A DNA stretch of 27,432 nucleotides from Streptococcus mitis (GCF_000722695.1 NZ_JPFU01000010.1:1-27432); one strand, 5' to 3'; shown: positions 1 to 7,850, numbered from the stretch's first letter. The notes: generated from the letters alone by a model not told the origin. Numbers and translations are program-made.

Positions 1-56
1 AAGGTTCACCAATATAAGATGTCCCTCAGGCACCAAAACAAGAAAGGAATACGCAC

Positions 57-1334
57 ATGTCAAAATTGCTAGATAAGATATTATCACGCGAAAATATGCT
101 GGAAGCCTACAATCAAGTAAAATCCAATAAGGGCTCAGCTGGGATTGATGGAATTACTATCGAAGAGATGGATAATTATCTCAGACAAAACTGGCGCCTG
201 ACTAAGGAACGGATAAAACAAAGAAAATATAAGCCTCAACCAGTTCTCAGAGTTGAGATTCCCAAACCAAACGGAGGCATCCGTCAACTAGGAATTCCAA
301 CAGTTATGGATAGAATGATTCAACAGGCCATTATTCAAGTCCTTACCCCCATTTGTGAACCCCATTTCTCAGATACGAGCTATGGATTCAGACCAAATCG
401 GTCATGTGAAAAAGCCATCATCAAGCTACTAGAGTATCTTAACGATGGCTATGAGTGGATAGTGGATATAGACCTAGAGAAATTTTTCGATACAGTTCCT
501 CAAGATAGATTGATGTCCTTAGTACATAACATTATCAAAGACGGAGATACGGAATCCTTGATTCGTAAGTATCTTCATTCAGGTGTTATCATTAACGGTC
601 AGCGTCATAAAACGCTAGTTGGCACACCACAGGGAGGAAATTTATCTCCTCTCTTATCCAATATCATGCTTAATGAATTGGATAAGGAATTAGAAAAGAG
701 GGGACTTCGATTTGTGCGCTACGCAGATGATTGTGTGATTACGGTCGGAAGCGAGGCTGCCGCTAAGCGTGTGATGTATTCAGTCAGTCGTTTTATTGAG
801 AAACGGCTAGGTTTGAAAGTAAACATAACCAAGACTAAGATTACTAGACCAAGAGAGTTGAAATATTTAGGTTTCGGGTTCTGGAAATCATCAGCTGGTT
901 GGAAAAGTCGCCCCCATCAAGATAGTGTTCGGAGATTTAAGCTTAAATTGAAGAAACTAACACAGAGGAAGTGGAGTATAGACTTAACAAGACGTATTGA
1001 GCAACTGAATTTGTCTATTCGAGGATGGATAAACTATTTCTCATTGGGAAATATGAAAAGTATTGTCACCAGCATAGATGAGCGCTTGCGCACTCGCCTA
1101 CGAGTGATTATCTGGAAGCAATGGAAGAAGAAATCTAGACGATTATGGGGATTGCTTAAGTTAGGAGTTCCTAAATGGATAGCAGATAAGGTATCTGGCT
1201 GGGGCGACCATTATCAATTAGTAGCTCAGAAGTCGGTACTTAAACGTGCTATATCAAAACCAGTCCTTAAAAAACGTGGACTGGTTTCGTGTTTGGATTA
1301 TTACCTTGAACGACATGCGTTAAAAGTTAGTTGA
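57..1334 (+). CDS. ltrA: Group II intron reverse transcriptase/maturase
   Basis: This 425-residue intron-encoded protein would splice its host intron and copy it into DNA at new sites. RT motifs are clear: SYGFRPNRS at 108-116, the VDIDLEKFFD metal-binding region near 137-145, GTPQGGNLSP at 189-198 and the catalytic YADD at 222-225. The region from about 290 to 370, including RGWINYFSLG, matches the maturase (GIIM) domain. There is no C-terminal HNH endonuclease, so mobility would rely on nicked or single-stranded targets. The ATG at 57 follows a GAAAGGAA ribosome site. The stop codon lies directly against domain V, the usual arrangement. The reading frame is complete and looks functional. 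Confidence 0.93.
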   Translation: MSKLLDKILSRENMLEAYNQVKSNKGSAGIDGITIEEMDNYLRQNWRLTKERIKQRKYKPQPVLRVEIPKPNGGIRQLGIPTVMDRMIQQAIIQVLTPICEPHFSDTSYGFRPNRSCEKAIIKLLEYLNDGYEWIVDIDLEKFFDTVPQDRLMSLVHNIIKDGDTESLIRKYLHSGVIINGQRHKTLVGTPQGGNLSPLLSNIMLNELDKELEKRGLRFVRYADDCVITVGSEAAAKRVMYSVSRFIEKRLGLKVNITKTKITRPRELKYLGFGFWKSSAGWKSRPHQDSVRRFKLKLKKLTQRKWSIDLTRRIEQLNLSIRGWINYFSLGNMKSIVTSIDERLRTRLRVIIWKQWKKKSRRLWGLLKLGVPKWIADKVSGWGDHYQLVAQKSVLKRAISKPVLKKRGLVSCLDYYLERHALKVS

Positions 1335-1399
1335 ACCGCCGTATGCCGAACGGCATGTACGGTGGTGTGAGAGGGGCTAGAGATTATCCCCTACTCGAT
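1335..1399 (+). ncRNA. Group II intron domains V and VI
   Basis: Domain V is the hairpin 1335-1366, in which ACCGCCGTATGCC pairs with GGCATGTACGGTGGT, including the conserved CCGTATG/CATGTACGG core. Domain VI is 1369-1396, where GAGAGGGG pairs with CCCCT-A-CTC and leaves a single bulged A at 1393. That A sits 6 bases before the proposed splice site, where the branch-point adenosine is expected. Both domains appear intact. Confidence 0.85.
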
Positions 1400-1565
1400 T
1401 AACTCCCCCTGAAATTTATTTTAATTATGCAAATTTCACGTATTTTTGGTGCTGAGACAACGATTCTGAGAGCTTTTCAGACTTTTTTGCGACTGTCTAA
1501 TATCATTAGAAAAGCTTAGATCACCAAAGGATAATACCTGATAATATGCGCTTTTTTGATTGTAA
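1400..1565 (-). pseudogene. Degenerate IS-like remnant / intron 3' exon
   Basis: This stretch lies between the intron 3' end and the queA stop. On the minus strand it gives broken coding fragments in two frames, with stops, and no intact gene, which is typical of decayed IS remnants in this genus. Bases 1533-1560 closely match 7519-7545 inside the operon terminator downstream of the YtxH gene, so part of it belongs to an interspersed family or a shared terminator type. On the minus strand it could also help end queA transcription. Identification as IS-derived is inference. Confidence 0.4.
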
Positions 1566-1568
1566 AAA

Positions 1569-2597
1569 TTAATAGATAAACATGGCATCGCCAAAACTAA
1601 AGAAGCGGTAGTGTTCTTGGATGGCATGGTGGTAGGCATCTAAGACTAATTCGCGACCTGCAAAGGCAGAAACCAACATGACCAGAGTTGATTTTGGCAG
1701 GTGGAAGTTGGTTGAGAAGGCATCTACGACCTTCCATTCATACCCAGGTTTGATAAAGATATTGGTCCAGCCAGAATCTGCTTGGATTTGCCCATCAAAC
1801 TTGGAACCAATAGTCTCCAAGGTGCGGATAGAAGTGGTTCCGACAGCGATGACACGACCACCGTTTTCTTTAACAGTGCGAAGAGTGGCAGCAGCTTCCT
1901 CAGAAAGTTGATAGAATTCTGAGTGCATTTCATGTTCGTCAAGATTATCCACTGAAACAGGTCTAAAGGTTCCGAGTCCGACATGGAGAGTCAGATAGAC
2001 TAGATGAACACCCTTAGCTTGGATTTCTGCCAGCAGTTCTTTGGTGAAGTGAAGTCCAGCAGTTGGTGCAGCAGCAGAGCCACTTTCCTTGGCGTAAACG
2101 GTTTGATAGCGTTCGCGGTCATCTAGTTTTTCATGGATATAAGGCGGTAGCGGCATTTCACCTAGACTTTCCAAAACTTCTAAGAAAATTCCTTGGTATT
2201 CAAAGCGGACAATACGGCCTCCGTGGGTCAATTCTTCTGTAACGATAGCGCTGAGGCGACCATCACCAAAGCTAACACGAGTCCCGACCTTGAGGCGTTT
2301 GGCAGGTTTAGCCAGAACTTCCCACTCATCGCCAGCAGTGTTTTTGAGCAGGAGAAGTTCCACATGACCTCCAGTTTCTTCCTTTTGACCATAGAGGCGG
2401 GCAGGGAGAACGCGGGTGTCGTTCATGACAAGGGCATCACCAGGTTCCAGCATATTAATAATAGAGTGGAAGTGTTTGTCCTGCATTTCTCCCGTCTCAC
2501 GATTGACAATGAGGAGTTTGGAAGCGTCTCGTTTTTCAAGGGGTGTTTGGGCAATCAATTCCTCTGGCAAGTGGAAGTCAAAATCAGCTGTATTCAT
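1569..2597 (-). CDS. queA: S-adenosylmethionine:tRNA ribosyltransferase-isomerase QueA
   Basis: QueA transfers and isomerises the ribose of S-adenosylmethionine onto the 7-aminomethyl-7-deazaguanine base of tRNA, forming epoxyqueuosine at the wobble position of GUN-anticodon tRNAs. The 342-residue protein starts [17 protein letters not shown] and carries the family landmarks [46 protein letters not shown], and [10 protein letters not shown]. It ends normally. An in-frame ATG four codons upstream (2609) exists. I chose 2597 because the purine-rich AGAAAG sits about 11 bases before it but only 1 base before the upstream ATG, and because the family N-terminus begins at MNT. It is transcribed divergently from nagB, apparently as a single gene. 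Confidence 0.96.
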   Translation of the reverse strand: MNTADFDFHLPEELIAQTPLEKRDASKLLIVNRETGEMQDKHFHSIINMLEPGDALVMNDTRVLPARLYGQKEETGGHVELLLLKNTAGDEWEVLAKPAKRLKVGTRVSFGDGRLSAIVTEELTHGGRIVRFEYQGIFLEVLESLGEMPLPPYIHEKLDDRERYQTVYAKESGSAAAPTAGLHFTKELLAEIQAKGVHLVYLTLHVGLGTFRPVSVDNLDEHEMHSEFYQLSEEAAATLRTVKENGGRVIAVGTTSIRTLETIGSKFDGQIQADSGWTNIFIKPGYEWKVVDAFSTNFHLPKSTLVMLVSAFAGRELVLDAYHHAIQEHYRFFSFGDAMFIY

Positions 2598-2633
2598 ATA
2601 TCTGTTCATTCTTTCTAAGTTCTAATCATATCC

Positions 2634-2642
2634 ATTATAACA
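2634..2642 (-). promoter_or_regulatory. queA extended -10 promoter
   Basis: On the minus strand TGTTATAAT is a perfect extended -10 (TGn plus TATAAT). No good -35 is visible 17 bases upstream, as expected for extended -10 promoters. The predicted start is near 2627, giving a leader of about 30 bases to the preferred queA start. Confidence 0.65.
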
Positions 2643-2674
2643 TGTTTCAAGTTTGGACGCTCTTTTTTTAGAAA

Positions 2675-2718
2675 TTAAATCGTTTTCACTTGACAAAAAT
2701 TGGTCTATACCATATAAT
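2675..2718 (+). promoter_or_regulatory. nagB promoter with NagR-type operator and cre-like site
   Basis: TTGACA (2690-2695) and TATAAT (2713-2718) are a consensus sigma-A pair with a 17-base spacer. Between them lies the inverted repeat TTGGTCTATACCA (2700-2712), which resembles sites bound by GntR/HutC-type amino-sugar regulators (NagR, YvoA, DasR). Bound there, the repressor would block polymerase directly. Immediately upstream, 2675-2689 read on the minus strand (GTGAAAACGATTTAA) matches the CcpA cre consensus with one mismatch. Together these suggest GlcNAc induction and glucose repression. Regulator identity is inferred. Confidence 0.75.
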
Positions 2719-2747
2719 AAATATAGATTAAAGCGGAGGATGAAAAG

Positions 2748-3455
2748 ATGAAAGTCATTAAAGTTGAAAACCAAGTTCAAGGTGGAAAAGTTGCTTTTGA
2801 GATTTTGAAGGAAAAGTTGGATAATGGTGCTCAAACATTGGGACTTGCGACAGGAAGTAGCCCACTTGAATTTTACAAGGAAATTGTTGAGAGTGACCTT
2901 GATTTTTCAAATCTAACTAGTGTAAACCTTGATGAGTATGTAGGCCTTGATGGGGACAACCCACAGTCTTATCGTTACTTCATGCAAGAAAACTTGTTTA
3001 ACCAAAAACCATTTAAAGAAAGTTTCTTGCCTCGTGGAGTTAAGGACAATGCTGAAGCTGAAGTAGAACGCTACAACCAAATTTTGGCTGACCATCCAGT
3101 TGACCTCCAAATCTTGGGAATCGGTCGCAATGGACATATCGGCTTTAATGAGCCTGGTACTCCATTTGACAGTCAAACACATCTAGTCGAACTTGATCAG
3201 TCTACTATCGAAGCCAATGCTCGCTTCTTTGACAAGATTGAAGATGTTCCAACCCAAGCCATTTCAATGGGGATTAAAAACATCTTGGATGCCAAGTCAA
3301 TCCTTCTCTTTGCTTATGGTGAATCAAAAGCAGAAGCCATTGCTGGAACCGTGTCTGGTCCAGTGACTGAGAACTTACCAGCAAGTAGCCTACAAAACCA
3401 CCCTGATGTGACTATTATTGCAGATGCAGAAGCGCTTAGCTTGTTAGAAAAATAA
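2748..3455 (+). CDS. nagB: Glucosamine-6-phosphate deaminase NagB
   Basis: NagB converts glucosamine-6-phosphate to fructose-6-phosphate and ammonia in the cytoplasm, feeding amino sugars into glycolysis. The 235 residues are the normal length of the short Gram-positive form, which lacks the allosteric C-terminus of the E. coli enzyme. Motifs: GLATGSSP phosphate-binding loop at 32-39, NLDEYVGL with the catalytic Asp62, and [14 protein letters not shown] at 124-137 with the ring-opening His. A strong GCGGAGGATG ribosome site precedes the ATG. It is a single-gene unit with its own promoter, operator and terminator. The usual partner nagA is not adjacent in this window. Confidence 0.96.
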   Translation: MKVIKVENQVQGGKVAFEILKEKLDNGAQTLGLATGSSPLEFYKEIVESDLDFSNLTSVNLDEYVGLDGDNPQSYRYFMQENLFNQKPFKESFLPRGVKDNAEAEVERYNQILADHPVDLQILGIGRNGHIGFNEPGTPFDSQTHLVELDQSTIEANARFFDKIEDVPTQAISMGIKNILDAKSILLFAYGESKAEAIAGTVSGPVTENLPASSLQNHPDVTIIADAEALSLLEK

Positions 3456-3462
3456 AAAGTAT

Positions 3463-3497
3463 AAAAACCACTTGCTCTTTGGAGTGAGTGGTTTTTT
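3463..3497 (+). terminator. nagB intrinsic terminator
   Basis: AAAAACCACT pairs with AGTGGTTTTT. After a small internal mismatch the inner CTC/GAG also pairs, and a run of six T follows (3492-3497). It lies 8 bases after the nagB stop. Confidence 0.9.
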
Positions 3498-3618
3498 ACT
3501 TCAAATGTTCACTATCCTGCTAAAAGAAATTTTTCTGTAAATTCCCGTAACAGTTGTCGATATTTCATATAAAAAGGTATCCAATAGAAAATTATTAAAT
3601 GTCTGTAAACTGTGATAT

Positions 3619-3654
3619 AATCGTATTGACTATTTTTTATGATACTATACGATT
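3619..3654. repeat. Inverted repeat between nagB and the rhomboid gene
   Basis: AATCGTAT (3619-3626) and ATACGATT (3647-3654) form a perfect 8-bp inverted repeat around an AT-rich 20-base loop. On the plus strand a short T-run follows, so it may back up the nagB terminator or end convergent transcripts. The rest of 3498-3658 shows nothing recognisable. Confidence 0.4.
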
Positions 3655-3658
3655 TTTA

Positions 3659-4243
3659 TTAAGACAGTCGATAGTTGTTGATGCTGGAAACCATGATATA
3701 ACTGGCAATTCCTGACATGTGAAGAAAGGTTGAAATCCAGCCTGTTATATTTGGTAGAAGCATGGTGAGAGATAGAACGATTAAAAGGATATAAAATAGT
3801 TTTAATCCTAAATTGAAATTTTTCCATATACTAAACATATTCATCACCCCACCCGTTACAAAAGCATAGCCAATAGCAGAGATACCCGATGCCTGAATTT
3901 CTTGATTCTGTGTTAATATATGGAATGCAATTGAAGATATTATCATAGAAGTAATAAAAACTAAAAATACATATTTTGATCCCCTTTTATACTCCAATAG
4001 CCCACCAAAAGGAAGTAACATTAAAGTATTTAAAACTAAATGAAACCATATAAACCATACTGGTGCTTCTTTACTTCCATGCATAAATGTACCACTAAAG
4101 TATTGCCAACAATAAATTGGCTTTGAATGAAATGCAAATAAGTCATACATTACACTTCCCAAAAAGGTAGTAAGAATTCCTAGCAATAAACAAATTACAA
4201 CTAAAATACTGACCACAGGGCAAATTTTTATGATTCTTTTCAT
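3659..4243 (-). CDS. Rhomboid family intramembrane serine protease
   Basis: This 194-residue, six-helix membrane protein has the rhomboid fold landmarks. The HLVLNTLMLLPFGGLLE segment gives His68 and Asn72 (spacing 4, as in GlpG H150/N154). ASGISAIGY holds the probable nucleophile Ser122. HMSGIASY holds His175. The Ser-His separation is 53 residues, the same as GlpG Ser201-His254, so the catalytic dyad appears intact and the protein is probably an active protease in the plasma membrane. Its substrate is unknown. It is monocistronic on the minus strand with its own promoter and a weak GAAGTG ribosome site. It is shorter than GluP-type rhomboids because it lacks TPR or extra domains. Confidence 0.85.
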   Translation of the reverse strand: MKRIIKICPVVSILVVICLLLGILTTFLGSVMYDLFAFHSKPIYCWQYFSGTFMHGSKEAPVWFIWFHLVLNTLMLLPFGGLLEYKRGSKYVFLVFITSMIISSIAFHILTQNQEIQASGISAIGYAFVTGGVMNMFSIWKNFNLGLKLFYILLIVLSLTMLLPNITGWISTFLHMSGIASYIMVSSINNYRLS

Positions 4244-4297
4244 GTTATAGATTCACTTCTAAATAATACTAATTTTTGCTAATCAATATGTGCCACT

Positions 4298-4326
4298 ATT
4301 ATATCATTTTCATCTATAAATGTTAA
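4298..4326 (-). promoter_or_regulatory. Rhomboid gene promoter
   Basis: Read on the minus strand, TTAACA (4321-4326) and TATAAT (4298-4303) are separated by 17 bases. The -10 is extended (TGATATAAT). The predicted start lies near 4291, leaving a leader of about 48 bases. Confidence 0.7.
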
Positions 4327-4343
4327 TCAATAAATGTTAATCA
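4316..4343. repeat. 14-bp tandem duplication over the -35 box
   Basis: ATAAATGTTAATCA occurs twice in direct tandem (4316-4329 and 4330-4343). The copy nearer the gene supplies the -35 of the rhomboid promoter. The second copy places another identical hexamer 14 bp farther upstream. Confidence 0.8.
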
Positions 4344-4394
4344 ATTTTAACAAGATTAAAATTGAAGATAATATAAGTTTATGGCAGTTTTTTC

Positions 4395-4423
4395 TTGACA
4401 ATTATTCCTTTTACGTGTAAAAT
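4395..4423 (+). promoter_or_regulatory. rpsU promoter
   Basis: TTGACA (4395-4400) and TAAAAT (4418-4423) have a 17-base spacer, which is near consensus and suits a strongly expressed ribosomal gene. Confidence 0.75.
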
Positions 4424-4457
4424 AGAATAGATCTTGAACTTGAAGGGAGTGAAAAAA

Positions 4458-4634
4458 ATGTCTAAAACAGTAGTACGTAAGAATGAATCTCTTGACGACG
4501 CACTTCGTCGTTTCAAACGTGCGGTTACTAAAGCTGGTACTCTTCAAGAAACACGCAAACGTGAATTCTATGAAAAACCTTCTGTAAAACGTAAACGTAA
4601 ATCAGAAGCAGCTCGTAAACGTAAAAAATTCTAA
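4458..4634 (+). CDS. rpsU: 30S ribosomal protein S21
   Basis: bS21 is a small basic component of the 30S subunit platform, near the anti-Shine-Dalgarno region. The 58-residue protein starts [20 protein letters not shown] and ends in a Lys/Arg-rich tail, as is typical of streptococci. The frame is open from an ATG eight codons upstream (4434). The start at 4458 is preferred because the GAAGGGAGTG ribosome site lies directly before it and the family begins MSKT. It is a single gene with its own promoter and terminator. Confidence 0.97.
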
Positions 4635-4643
4635 TTAGAAATG

Positions 4644-4670
4644 AAAGGCTAGAGAAATCTAGTCCTTTTT
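4644..4670 (+). terminator. rpsU intrinsic terminator
   Basis: AAAGGCTAGA, a GAAA loop, then TCTAGTCCTT form a GC-containing stem with one bulged T, followed by a T-run. It begins 9 bases after the rpsU stop. Confidence 0.88.
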
Positions 4671-4674
4671 CTTT

Positions 4675-4830
4675 TAATACTCTTCTAAAATCTCTTCAAA
4701 CCACGTCAACGTCGCCTTGCCGTATGTGTAGGATACTGACTACGTCAGTTCTATCTACAACCTCAAAACGGTGTTTTGAGCAACCTGCGGCTAGTTTCCT
4801 AGTTTGCTCTTTGATTTTCATTGATTATAA
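4675..4830 (+). repeat. BOX element (A-B-C)
   Basis: This 156-bp element begins with the boxA signature TAATACTCTTCTAAAATC and CAAACCACGTCAACGTCGCC. It has one boxB-like unit (CTCAAAACGGTGTTTTGAG stem) and ends with the boxC signature (CCTGCGGCTAGTTTCCTAG, then TTTGATTTTCATTGA). BOX elements are characteristic non-coding repeats of pneumococcus and close relatives and fold into stable RNA stem-loops. This one sits between the rpsU terminator and the hprK promoter. Confidence 0.92.
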
Positions 4831-4877
4831 ATAAATACTCCAAAGCCTGCAAAAATCTCAAATATCCTCCTACAATT

Positions 4878-4886
4878 TGATATAAT
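4878..4886 (+). promoter_or_regulatory. hprK operon extended -10 promoter
   Basis: TGATATAAT is a perfect extended -10, with the predicted start near 4893. No clear -35 is visible. The leader to hprK is about 25 bases and holds a strong GAAGGAGG ribosome site. Confidence 0.7.
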
Positions 4887-4917
4887 AGTAAAAAGAACTC
4901 GATTGAAGGAGGAAATG

Positions 4918-5853
4918 ATGTCGGTTTTAGTAAAAGAAGTGATTGAAAAGCTTAGACTAGACATTGTCTATGGCGAACCAGAATTGCTTGAAAAGGAAAT
5001 CAATACAGCGGATATTACGCGACCTGGTCTTGAAATGACAGGCTACTTTGACTACTATACACCAGAGCGGATTCAACTTTTGGGAATGAAGGAGTGGTCT
5101 TATCTGATTAGCATGCCTTCTAACAGTCGTTATGAAGTTTTGAAAAAAATGTTTCTACCTGAGACACCAGCAGTCATTGTTGCTCGTGGTTTGGTGGTCC
5201 CAGAGGAGATGTTAAAGGCTGCTAGAGAATGTAGGATTGCCATTTTAACCAGCCGTACAGCTACCAGTCGTTTGTCTGGAGAACTATCTAGTTATCTGGA
5301 TTCTCGTTTGGCGGAACGCACCAGTGTTCACGGTGTCTTGATGGATATCTATGGGATGGGTGTCTTGATTCAAGGAGATAGTGGTATCGGTAAGAGTGAA
5401 ACAGGTCTTGAGCTTGTCAAACGTGGGCACCGCTTGGTAGCAGATGATCGGGTAGATATTTACTCTAAGGATGAATTAACTCTTTGGGGAGAGCCTGCTG
5501 AAATTTTGAGACATCTGATTGAAATTCGTGGGGTTGGGATTATCGATGTTATGAGCCTCTACGGTGCGAGTGCCGTCAAGGATTCTTCACAGGTTCAACT
5601 TGCTGTCTATTTGGAAAACTATGATACACATAAGACTTTTGATCGTCTTGGAAACAATGCAGAGGAAATAGAAATTTCTGACGTAGCCATTCCTCGTATC
5701 CGCATCCCAGTTAAAACAGGTCGTAATATCTCTGTTGTGATTGAGGCAGCTGCCATGAATTATCGTGCTAAGGAAATGGGCTTTGATGCGACGCGTTTGT
5801 TCGAAGAACGCTTGACCAATCTTATTGCTCAAAACGAGGTGCCTAATGCTTGA
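4918..5853 (+). CDS. hprK: HPr kinase/phosphorylase
   Basis: HPrK/P phosphorylates and dephosphorylates Ser46 of the PTS protein HPr, producing the CcpA corepressor that drives carbon catabolite repression. The 311-residue protein starts [12 protein letters not shown]. It shows [11 protein letters not shown] with catalytic His139, the Walker A loop GDSGIGKS at 153-160, the ADDRVD aspartates around 176-180, and the family signature [10 protein letters not shown] at 203-212. An in-frame ATG at 4903 and the adjacent ATG at 4915 are possible. I chose 4918 because it matches the family N-terminus and is well placed after AAGGAGG. It overlaps lgt by 8 bases. It may act through CcpA on the cre-like site at nagB in this same window. 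Confidence 0.97.
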   Translation: MSVLVKEVIEKLRLDIVYGEPELLEKEINTADITRPGLEMTGYFDYYTPERIQLLGMKEWSYLISMPSNSRYEVLKKMFLPETPAVIVARGLVVPEEMLKAARECRIAILTSRTATSRLSGELSSYLDSRLAERTSVHGVLMDIYGMGVLIQGDSGIGKSETGLELVKRGHRLVADDRVDIYSKDELTLWGEPAEILRHLIEIRGVGIIDVMSLYGASAVKDSSQVQLAVYLENYDTHKTFDRLGNNAEEIEISDVAIPRIRIPVKTGRNISVVIEAAAMNYRAKEMGFDATRLFEERLTNLIAQNEVPNA

Positions 5854-6634
5854 TCCAATTGCTATTCACCTAGGTCCTCTAGCTATTCGTTGGTATGCCT
5901 TGTGTATTGTAACGGGCTTGATTCTTGCGGTTTATTTGACCATGAAAGAAGCTCCTAGAAAGAAGATCATACCAGACGATATTTTAGATTTTATCTTAGT
6001 AGCCTTTCCTCTGGCTATTTTAGGAGCTCGTCTCTACTATGTCATTTTCCGTTTTGATTATTATAGTCAGAATCTGGGAGAGATTTTTGCCATTTGGAAT
6101 GGTGGTTTGGCCATTTACGGTGGTTTGATAACTGGTGCCCTTGTACTCTATATCTTTGCTGATCGTAAACTTATTAATACTTGGGATTTTCTAGATATTG
6201 CGGCACCAAGTGTCATGATTGCCCAAAGTTTGGGTCGCTGGGGCAATTTCTTTAACCAAGAAGCCTATGGTGCAGCAGTGGATAATCTGGATTATCTACC
6301 TGCCTTTATCCGTGACCAGATGTATATTGAGGGGAGCTACCGTCAGCCAACCTTCCTTTATGAGTCTCTATGGAATCTACTTGGCTTTGCCTTGATTTTG
6401 ATATTCAGACGAAAATGGAAGAGTCTTAGACGAGGTCATATCACTGCTTTCTACTTGATTTGGTATGGTTTCGGTCGCATGGTTATTGAAGGTATGCGAA
6501 CAGATAGCCTCATGTTCTTTGGTCTTCGAGTATCTCAATGGCTATCAGTTGTCCTTATCGGACTGGGTATTTTTATCATTCTATATCAAAATCGAAAGAA
6601 GGCCCCTTACTATGTTACAGAGGAGGAAAAGTAA
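5846..6634 (+). CDS. lgt: Prolipoprotein diacylglyceryl transferase
   Basis: Lgt transfers the diacylglyceryl group from phosphatidylglycerol to the lipobox cysteine of prelipoproteins at the outer face of the membrane. The 262-residue protein starts [17 protein letters not shown], has about seven hydrophobic segments and contains the Lgt signature [13 protein letters not shown] at 130-142. It also has [10 protein letters not shown] near 84-93 and the late [23 protein letters not shown] block. The start overlaps the hprK stop, with GAGGTG as its ribosome site, so translation is probably coupled. The longer frame from 5825 would add seven residues foreign to the family. The hprK-lgt pairing is conserved in streptococci. 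Confidence 0.97.
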   Translation: MLDPIAIHLGPLAIRWYALCIVTGLILAVYLTMKEAPRKKIIPDDILDFILVAFPLAILGARLYYVIFRFDYYSQNLGEIFAIWNGGLAIYGGLITGALVLYIFADRKLINTWDFLDIAAPSVMIAQSLGRWGNFFNQEAYGAAVDNLDYLPAFIRDQMYIEGSYRQPTFLYESLWNLLGFALILIFRRKWKSLRRGHITAFYLIWYGFGRMVIEGMRTDSLMFFGLRVSQWLSVVLIGLGIFIILYQNRKKAPYYVTEEEK

Positions 6635-7018
6635 ATGTTAGAAGTTGCATATATTCTTGTAGCCCTTGCTTTGATTGTATTTTTAGTGTATCTAATCATT
6701 ACTGTACAAAAGCTTGGACGTGTGATCGATGAAACAGAGAAGACGATTAAAACCTTGACTTCAGATGTGGATGTGACCTTGCATCACACCAATGAATTGC
6801 TGGCTAAGGTCAATGTCTTGGCAGATGATATCAATGTCAAGGTGGCAACGATTGATCCACTCTTTAGTGCTGTTGCTGATTTATCTCTATCTGTTTCAGA
6901 CCTCAATGACCATGCGCGTGTCTTGAGCAAGAAAGCTTCATCAGCTGGTTCAAAAACACTCAAGACTGGTGCAAGTTTGTCAGCTCTTCGTCTTGCAAGT
7001 AAATTTTTCAAAAAATAA
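6635..7018 (+). CDS. DUF948 membrane-anchored protein
   Basis: This 127-residue protein has one N-terminal hydrophobic helix (about 4-24), then an amphipathic, probably coiled-coil stretch in which T/D/L/V-rich heptads dominate, and a short basic tail ending KFFKK. This matches the DUF948 family found after lgt in streptococci. Its function is not established. The start codon directly follows the lgt stop with no gap, preceded by AGAGGAGGAAAAG, so it belongs to the hprK operon. A role at the envelope beside Lgt is plausible from context only. Confidence 0.85.
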   Translation: MLEVAYILVALALIVFLVYLIITVQKLGRVIDETEKTIKTLTSDVDVTLHHTNELLAKVNVLADDINVKVATIDPLFSAVADLSLSVSDLNDHARVLSKKASSAGSKTLKTGASLSALRLASKFFKK

Positions 7019-7033
7019 AAAAGGAGAATCCTT

Positions 7034-7429
7034 ATGGGTAAACTATCCTCAATCCTTTTAGGAACCGTTTCAGGTGCAGCTCTTGCCTTGTTTTTAACAA
7101 GCGACAAGGGCAAACAAGTTTGCAGTCAGGCTCAAGATTTTCTGGATGATTTAAGAGAAGATCCTGAGTATGCCAAAGAGCAGATCTGTGAAAAACTGAC
7201 AGAAGTTAAGGAGCAGGTTACAGATTTTGTTCTTAAAACAAAAGAACAGGTTGAGTCAGGTGAAATCACTGTGGACAGTGTCCTTGCTCAAGCCAAATCA
7301 TGTGCCCGTCAAGCAACAGAAGCATCAAAAGATCAATTCAATAATCTCAAGGAGCAATGGCAAGAAAAAGCCGAAACTCTTGACCAATCAGAAGAGATTG
7401 TGATTGATATCAAAGAAGAAAAAATCTAG
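7034..7429 (+). CDS. YtxH domain-containing protein
   Basis: This 131-residue protein has an N-terminal Gly/Ala-rich membrane segment (GKLSSILLGTVSGAALALFLTS, roughly 2-23). The GKQ that follows and a long charged helical region are characteristic of the YtxH/gas-vesicle-like (PF12732) family. It starts 16 bases after the DUF948 gene with an AAAGGAGAATCC ribosome site and closes the operon, just ahead of a strong terminator. YtxH proteins are often stress-linked in Firmicutes, but no reaction is known. The pair with DUF948 may form a membrane-associated complex; this is inference. Confidence 0.85.
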   Translation: MGKLSSILLGTVSGAALALFLTSDKGKQVCSQAQDFLDDLREDPEYAKEQICEKLTEVKEQVTDFVLKTKEQVESGEITVDSVLAQAKSCARQATEASKDQFNNLKEQWQEKAETLDQSEEIVIDIKEEKI

Positions 7430-7490
7430 ATTTGACAGAGTTGGATAAAGATTCAAATAGTAGTCGCAAATTTAGTGAAATGTATAAGAT

Positions 7491-7546
7491 AAAACGCATA
7501 GTATCAAGGTTTTCATTCAATACCTGATATTATGCGTTTTTTGATT
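7491..7546 (+). terminator. hprK operon terminator
   Basis: AAAACGCATAGTATCAAGGT (7491-7510) pairs with ACCTGATATTATGCGTTTT (7522-7540). The stem is about 19 bp with one G-U wobble and one bulge, an 11-base loop and a following T-run. The right half and T-run match 1533-1560 beside the intron, so this hairpin may come from an interspersed element. Confidence 0.85.
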
Positions 7547-7547
7547 T

Positions 7548-7749
7548 TAATACTCTTCGAAAATCTCTTCAAACCACGTCAACGTCGCCTTGCCGTAGGT
7601 ATATGATACTGACTACGTCAGCTCTATCCACAACCTCAAAACAGTATTTTGAGCTGACTTCGTCAGTCTTATCTACAACCTCAAAGCAGTGCTTTGAGCA
7701 ACCTGCGGCTAGTTTCCTAGTTTGCTCTTTGATTTTCATTGAGTATAAA
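7548..7749 (+). repeat. BOX element (A-B-B-C)
   Basis: This 202-bp BOX begins TAATACTCTTCGAAAATC directly on the T-run of the preceding terminator. It contains two boxB-like units (ACTACGTCAGCTC to AAAACAGTATTTTGAGC, then GACTTCGTCAG to AAAGCAGTGCTTTGAGC) and ends in boxC (CCTGCGGCTAGTTTCC to TTTTCATTGAGTATAA). It differs from the copy at 4675 mainly by the extra boxB. Confidence 0.92.
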
Positions 7750-7798
7750 GACTTTTTGATAAACCTTTTTTAAAACACATGAGTGTCATGATTTTTTA

Positions 7799-7807
7799 TG
7801 GTATAAT
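7799..7807 (+). promoter_or_regulatory. Promoter of lipase-domain surface protein gene
   Basis: TGGTATAAT is a perfect extended -10 with no convincing -35. A start near 7814 would give a 5' leader of about 215 bases before the ATG at 8029, unusually long and AT-rich. Confidence 0.65.
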
Positions 7808-7819
7808 GGCAGTGTTGAA

Positions 7820-7850
7820 AGTAAAATATTTACATTTTTTATATTTTACT
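7820..7850 (+). promoter_or_regulatory. AU-rich hairpin in the leader
   Basis: AGTAAAATAT (7820-7829) and ATATTTTACT (7841-7850) are perfect 10-bp inverted repeats around an 11-base T-rich loop. They lie just downstream of the predicted transcription start. The rest of the leader up to 8028 shows no convincing ORF or known riboswitch. Confidence 0.45.

Larger units (their letters stand above)
1..1399 (+). mobile_element. Group II intron, 5' end outside window
   Basis: The window opens inside a group II intron. What remains is the stretch before the ORF, the intron-encoded protein (57-1334), and the catalytic RNA 3' end (domains V and VI, 1335-1399). The probable 3' splice site is after GAT at 1399, matching the family's AY ending. 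The protein has reverse transcriptase and maturase regions but no HNH endonuclease domain, as in class C-like and related bacterial introns. Such introns often insert beside terminators or mobile DNA, and here the 3' exon is an IS-like remnant. The 5' boundary and domains I-III cannot be assessed. Confidence 0.88.

Noticed and set aside
1436..1639. 67-aa minus-strand ORF overlapping the queA end
   Set aside because: It is formed by out-of-frame queA sequence joined to IS-like remnant; no start signal.
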